Source: Anthonomus grandis grandis
Taxonomy: Eukaryota > Arthropoda > Insecta > Coleoptera > Curculionidae
Direction: 5' to 3'
NCBI RefSeq assembly: GCF_022605725.1
Contig: NC_065567.1
Location: 29,801,127 to 29,865,126, forward strand
DNA: 64,000 nucleotides
A program made the position numbers and the translations under genes. Each line of letters opens with the position of its first letter. Position 1 is the stretch's first letter. This document shows, one piece after another, positions 59,426 to 64,000 of the stretch. Below the pieces are notes generated by a model. It had not been told where the DNA came from and did no database searches. It saw nothing but the letters and a program-made list of their open reading frames with translations.

Positions 59426-61960
59426 ATTTAATATTTTATTATTTTTTGTAAAATATAATAAATTAATATATTTTTATTAAAAAAAAAGGTGGACTAAAAA
59501 AATAGGAAAAAGGGGTCTTTGATATCGGCATGATTTTTTCTAAAAAAATTATAATAATCACTTAATAGCCGTAAAACTAGTGGATCTAAAGTAAAACCCA
59601 AAGGGGAATTTGTTCATGTAAAAACGCATTAGTTGTCACAAAAAAATAATTAAAATGGTAATATGAGTTCCTCAGAAATTTCGACCTTCGTAAAGCCTTT
59701 GATATGATTAATATTTTTTTGAAAAAATAATAAATACACTAAAATAGTGTTCAAACTAAAGTGAAAAATTTACATTTTGTTTAATTTTGAAATTATTGCG
59801 TTAGTTACGTTTTAATATAAATATCATTGAAATTAAAATATTCTTATAGTAAAAACTCAAAAAATGCCAAATTATCGACGATTTATCAATTTTTTGTTAC
59901 AAAAACCTTTGTCAGACACTAAAATAAAGCTTGTGGTCTGATGTGTCATTCTTAATCCAAATTTATTACAACAATATAATTCACTCTTTACATTGTTTAC
60001 GACCATACCAAGCACTACACGAGCTGTAAACTCTAAAACGGGTTTCAACCTCATGTTCGATAATATTATTATTTAAAAAAAAAAAACTCAAAAACCCTCA
60101 ATAGTATTTTTATCGAATTTAAAAAGCAATCGGATGTTGGGCTTATGGCGCATAATAAATGCTGAGAAGGAGTTCCAAACACGTTCATGTGGGTCTGTTT
60201 TAAAATAAATTTGTCCAATTTGGCCATACAAACGACGTCATTAGGCCTCCATATGGCCGTAAGATATGTAAGATGCGTCGCTGTTTTGGTTCTTAAATAA
60301 GTCCAAAACAAAGTTGGTAAGAGGCCAGTTTTTACTTAATAAATTGGTCATTTGTGGCCAAAATATTGTCTAGTAGAAGTTTCCAGGTCAATTAAGACCG
60401 CACTAGCCCTTTTCAGAAACGAGGGCATTAACTTATGTTCTTGTCTATTTTAAAGCCTACCCCTATTATTAGGCCTTGTTAAAATTTGAAATACGGTTAT
60501 CTTAGATCCTGTTAATTACGTAGAGTGAAAAGGTTAGAGCCAAATATGTCCTAATTAAATTTTTGAGTCTGTTTTGTGAAAGAGCTATAATAAAAATAAT
60601 CTTCTCAAATAACCATTTTATTCAAATTACCGAAATTACTTTAAGTAATTATGCTAATTATCACACAATCATCATCTCGGCATTATGCCCCCATCTGGTT
60701 TCTTTATCTCGAAATAAAACCAAGCGAAATTGTCTGTTGCCAACAAAGACATCAAAAGATACGAGCCAAAACATAATAAAGATACCGAGTGTATCCCCGT
60801 TCGGGAATTTAATATGATTCTCAAAATCCAATTTAATTTTTTCTTATTTGCTCGTTTTTGCGTTTAAGCGGTAAAATTATGAAAATTAATGCGCGGTTCT
60901 TATTAATTCTATGAAGCACCCCATGGGTTTTGGTTGATATCGCGAAAATCAGTCGATGGGACCGGTTCTTTGACCATCCAAACCCATAGAACAGAGAGAG
61001 AGAAAAACATTTTTTTCAAAATGTATTTAAATATATTTACTTGACTTGAATAAACTTCCAATTAAAATGCCAATAATATAAAAATAAAATCTTGGTTTAA
61101 TTTAAATTTCTTACTAATATCTTAGTCTAACGCACTATAATGGGTAGTAATCAAACGACGTTGTTCCTATGCAATTGGGTGAACTACCTTGGAAAAATTC
61201 TATATTAAAATAATGGTAATGATATGAAATTTTTTCTTACTTGCCCACTCTACTTGTTTAATGGTCAAACAAAATCGATGCAAAAACTCGAAGAAGCTTA
61301 CAGGTGTGTTAATGTTCCTCTCTTCGTTAAAATAAACGCATCGGGATAATAAAGTGTCAGTTACTGTCATTTTATATATAGAACCATTGCGTGCTTCGGA
61401 TATTATTTCTTTAGCCTCTAGAACCGCTTTTAATGGGAAAAAATCCAAGTTTCCTCCTTAACTTAATAATAATAATTTTTTTTTGTAATTAAAGTTTTGA
61501 GCACCAGGTGACGATAAAGATTACAGCTCGAAAAACTCATTTTCAAATTGGTTTTCTTTTTTTTTTGGGGGCTCTCCCTCCCTCGTTCTTAAATTGAATT
61601 AAATCCGTGCCTTTTATATATTTTTTTCCTCCTGAGAACGATCTATAGAAACGGATTTGGGCTCGGTTGAATTTCTTTTAATTAAGAAAAGGATGGCGAA
61701 TTACCAAATGTTCTTCTAAAATTTGTCTTCCGAAGGAGGGCCTTATTGCTCGTGTAATTAGAACAGCAATTTTTTGGTAATATCCTTATTGAAAAGCCAT
61801 TTACTTTGTTTGTATGATCCAAATCAGTGACTTTAATGGCCCTAATATTATCATCGGTGAGTTTTACTTTGATCTGCTTAAAGACTTCTTTTATGCTGAT
61901 ACAATCATTTTATATATTAACTATTGCAATTTTCATAAGCATACGGCTTGCTTTCGAGAA
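59426..61960. other. Mostly unique sequence
   Basis: 59,426-59,860 is A+T-rich. 59,870-61,900 has more balanced composition. Minus frames at 59872-60054 and 60069-60311 (the latter with TYLRTKTATHLTYLTAIWRP) are open but unrecognised and lack clear splice sites. Confidence 0.4.
61200..61460 (-). other. Unrecognised exon-like open frame
   Basis: The frame reads NLDFFPLKAVLEAKEIISEA, then SIYKMTVTDTLLSRCVYFNE and SFFEFLHRFCLTIKQ. Its composition looks more protein-like than other short frames here, with few low-complexity runs. An AG after 'ttattattattaag' (about 61462) could be an acceptor, and GTAGAG or GTAAGA after TIKQ (about 61240-61255) a donor. I do not recognise the product. It may be an exon of a gene extending beyond the window, or chance. 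Confidence 0.3.
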
Positions 61961-61964
61961 ATCA

Positions 61965-62435
61965 AATAGGGGTTTTTCACGTTTTACTCGAAAACCTTAA
62001 GTTATGTGAGAAAATTATAATTTTAGATTTTTTTTATCACCTAAACATTTCTTAAAAAGCATTTTTCTCTCAAGTAATTATTTTCTGAAAAAAAAAGGTT
62101 TTTTATTAATCCCACCCTTACCCCCCCACCCACCCCACACAACTTACCAGTAAGAAATTACTTTCAAAAATAATTGTTTTCCAAAATAATACGCATGAAT
62201 AACAGCCGATTTCGTTATTTATATAATAATAACATAGTTTTTTTATGCAAATTTGATATAATTATATATATGTATATTAATAAATATTTAATACAAAAAC
62301 AGTGCTATTAGATTGGATATTATTGACAAAAGACAGTCATTTTTCAAAAGAATTTCTTACTGGGTAAATGTTTGGGGTGGGTGGGGGGGTAAGGGTTGTT
62401 TTAATTAAAAACAACATTTTTGCAGAAAATTTATA
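61965..62435. mobile_element. Foldback element with G-rich arms, copy 5, with left flank
   Basis: The left flank (aataggggtttttcacg, 'ttttactcgaaa') matches 38553 and 43297. The element proper (about 62080-62430) has 'cccttacccccccaccc' and 'cttaccagtaagaaatt' facing 'ttcttactgggtaaatgt' and 'tggggtgggtgggggggt'. It lies more than 17 kb from the other copies. Confidence 0.88.
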
Positions 62436-62730
62436 TGCAATATATATACTATTAAATAAATATATATTTAATGTTCATAATATATGATGTGTGACTTGGG
62501 AAGATCCTAGCAACTATACTACTGATGAATTCCAACATAGGTAAAGTAACATATTATGTTACTCTAATAGCAGATACTTTAGGGTTACACTGTTAAGAAA
62601 ATTAAAATATATGCAGAGATTAAGCTTAATGTCTGAAATTGGTTAAATGTTGCTAACCTAAAACAGTTCAACTGTATAAATACACTCAATCCAAAGAAAA
62701 TAATCGAATTAATATTTAACATATTTCCAA

Positions 62731-62731
<1 letters not shown>

Positions 62732-62763
<32 letters not shown>
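62732..62763. repeat. Poly(A) run of 32
   Basis: Uninterrupted A32 between 'catatttccaac' and 'cctgcccg'. No coding relic is visible upstream, so it could be a retroposed tail or a simple repeat; the exact length may be unreliable. Confidence 0.9.
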
Positions 62764-62767
<4 letters not shown>

Positions 62768-64000
62768 CCCGATTTATCCTTGTTTGTAAGAGGTGGAATT
62801 TTCTAATAAATCATACCATAATTTCTTCTTAATTTTTGACTTACTCTATATGTTAAAGTGGCAAATGTATTAGTAGAAGAATAGGATCGTATACCAATAA
62901 GAAACGATAAGCTTATTAATTTCTTCTTAATTTATAATTTTGTGCTTAATAAAAATGTTTTTCTTAAATAATTAGTATCAGTTTACTTCCCTAGAAAATT
63001 GTGTCTCGATAAATTCAGAAAGTTGATAATCTTCAAGGTTTCAGCAAAAAAGCTGTTATTCGGAAATTTTAAAAAATAAGTCAATGAGTAAAAGAACGCA
63101 ATGCTCGTAAAATAAGCCTATTTCTTATAGGGTATAAGTCCTTTATATACCATTACTCAATTAGCACACAAACTGAGTCAATGAGTCAAAAATAAGGGGT
63201 AAATTATGGTTTGATTTAATTTACCATCATTAAGGAAGCTTTAAAAAAATGTCCACATCTTTAATTTTTTTTTACTACTTCAACTACCTGGATTTATAAA
63301 TTTTATTTTTTTTTACAGGCAGTTAAAAGTTTAAGTAACTTTCTTATTCCAGGATCTCCCACCCAGATTCCTAAAGTAAATTTTTTAGCCCTTATAGACG
63401 GTCAAAAGTCAAGTTATATCAATATGTAGTACGCTTATTGATTTCATTTAAAAATTTGCCTTTTAAAGCGAATTTTAGTATGCATAACTTTAATGGATAT
63501 GATTGCCATTTATTTAAAAATAGGTGTCAGAAAAATAGGAATATTTTAAAAGCCATAACGTTAGAAATTTATTTATTAGTAAGGCAATTAGATTGCTATT
63601 TCATCAACTGTCTGTAAGAAAAATTAAATAATTTCTATTTTCATGCAGTTGGAGTTATTAAAAAAAAATTAATCTAAAGGAAAAGACAAGTTAAATTTAA
63701 CACTTAATTTTTAAAAAAATATCAATCATATCTATTAAAGTTATGCAAACTATTCAATAAATATTTCATTAGTGCATGAGTTTTCTCATTTCAATTTTCT
63801 CTCATTCAATCAAAAAAATCGGTCATTTTTTTTTAAGGTAGGTTCAACTAGATATATGCAGGTTTAAGTGAATTTAATTCATAGTTTATGTTTTCTCTTT
63901 GCTGTACTTTGTAAAAATCCTTTTTTTTTTAAGTATAAATTTTGTAATTTCTTTAATTTATTTATGTAGCTTGTGTTGCTAAATAAAGATGATTATTACA
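62764..64000. other. A+T-rich end of the window, with one more small inverted-repeat pair
   Basis: A GCATAACTT-family forward end at 63482 faces a reverse end at 63738, enclosing about 250 bases. 'aggcagttaaaag' occurs near 63318. No gene seen. Confidence 0.55.

Overview
The window is strongly A+T-rich eukaryotic DNA of insect type; a beetle would fit, but nothing here fixes the species. The evidence is the mix of decayed transposons (a Tc1-type DD34E transposase, a non-LTR retrotransposon with endonuclease and reverse transcriptase), a decayed copy of the animal centrosome gene Cep131, MITE-like hairpins and many tandem satellites. I find no intact host protein gene, rRNA or tRNA. The region looks gene-poor: intergenic, a very large intron, or repeat-rich (heterochromatin-like) sequence.

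Layout. 1-5.7 kb: A+T-rich unique sequence. 5.7-7.5 kb: a satellite of about 190-205 bp monomers sharing a GCGGTCGAATAAGCAGCA box and arranged in trimers. 9.2-11.05 kb: a second satellite with a regular 181-183 bp period, also with a trimer-like order, embedded in an older repeat of about 300 bp. 13.56-14.23 kb: a 358-bp tandem duplication. 15.5-17.05 kb and 21.24-23.46 kb: two arrays of the same repeat in opposite orientation, flanking a 4.1-kb core that holds its own array of about 390-bp units. The overall form resembles a Foldback element. 23.6-24.1 and 27.3-28.2 kb: degenerate tandem repeats. 30.9-31.3 kb: a MITE. 31.46-32.47 kb: a Tc1-like transposase broken by two frameshifts. 32.9-44.5 kb: a repeat complex with foldback elements whose arms carry G-rich tracts, a 146-bp tandem array, and two copies of a long repeat. 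One of those copies is split by a 2.86-kb segment carrying the Cep131 pseudogene. 44.85-47.9 kb: a non-LTR retrotransposon on the minus strand. 49.9-56.05 kb: a dispersed family of small inverted repeats ending in GCATAACTTAAGTGCA. 57.5-59.4 kb: a degenerate tandem array with a duplication at about 840 bp. 62 kb: a fifth foldback copy and a 32-base poly(A) run.

No pathway can be assembled from the genes. What ties the window together is repeat biology: several unrelated families show tandem growth, higher-order (trimer) structure and inverted-repeat architecture. The two strongest leads are the inverted array pair at 15.5-23.5 kb and the G-rich foldback family. All three recognisable coding relics carry frameshifts. 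Some could be homopolymer sequencing errors, but the retrotransposon also lacks catalytic residues and the Cep131 copy is truncated, so most of the decay looks real.
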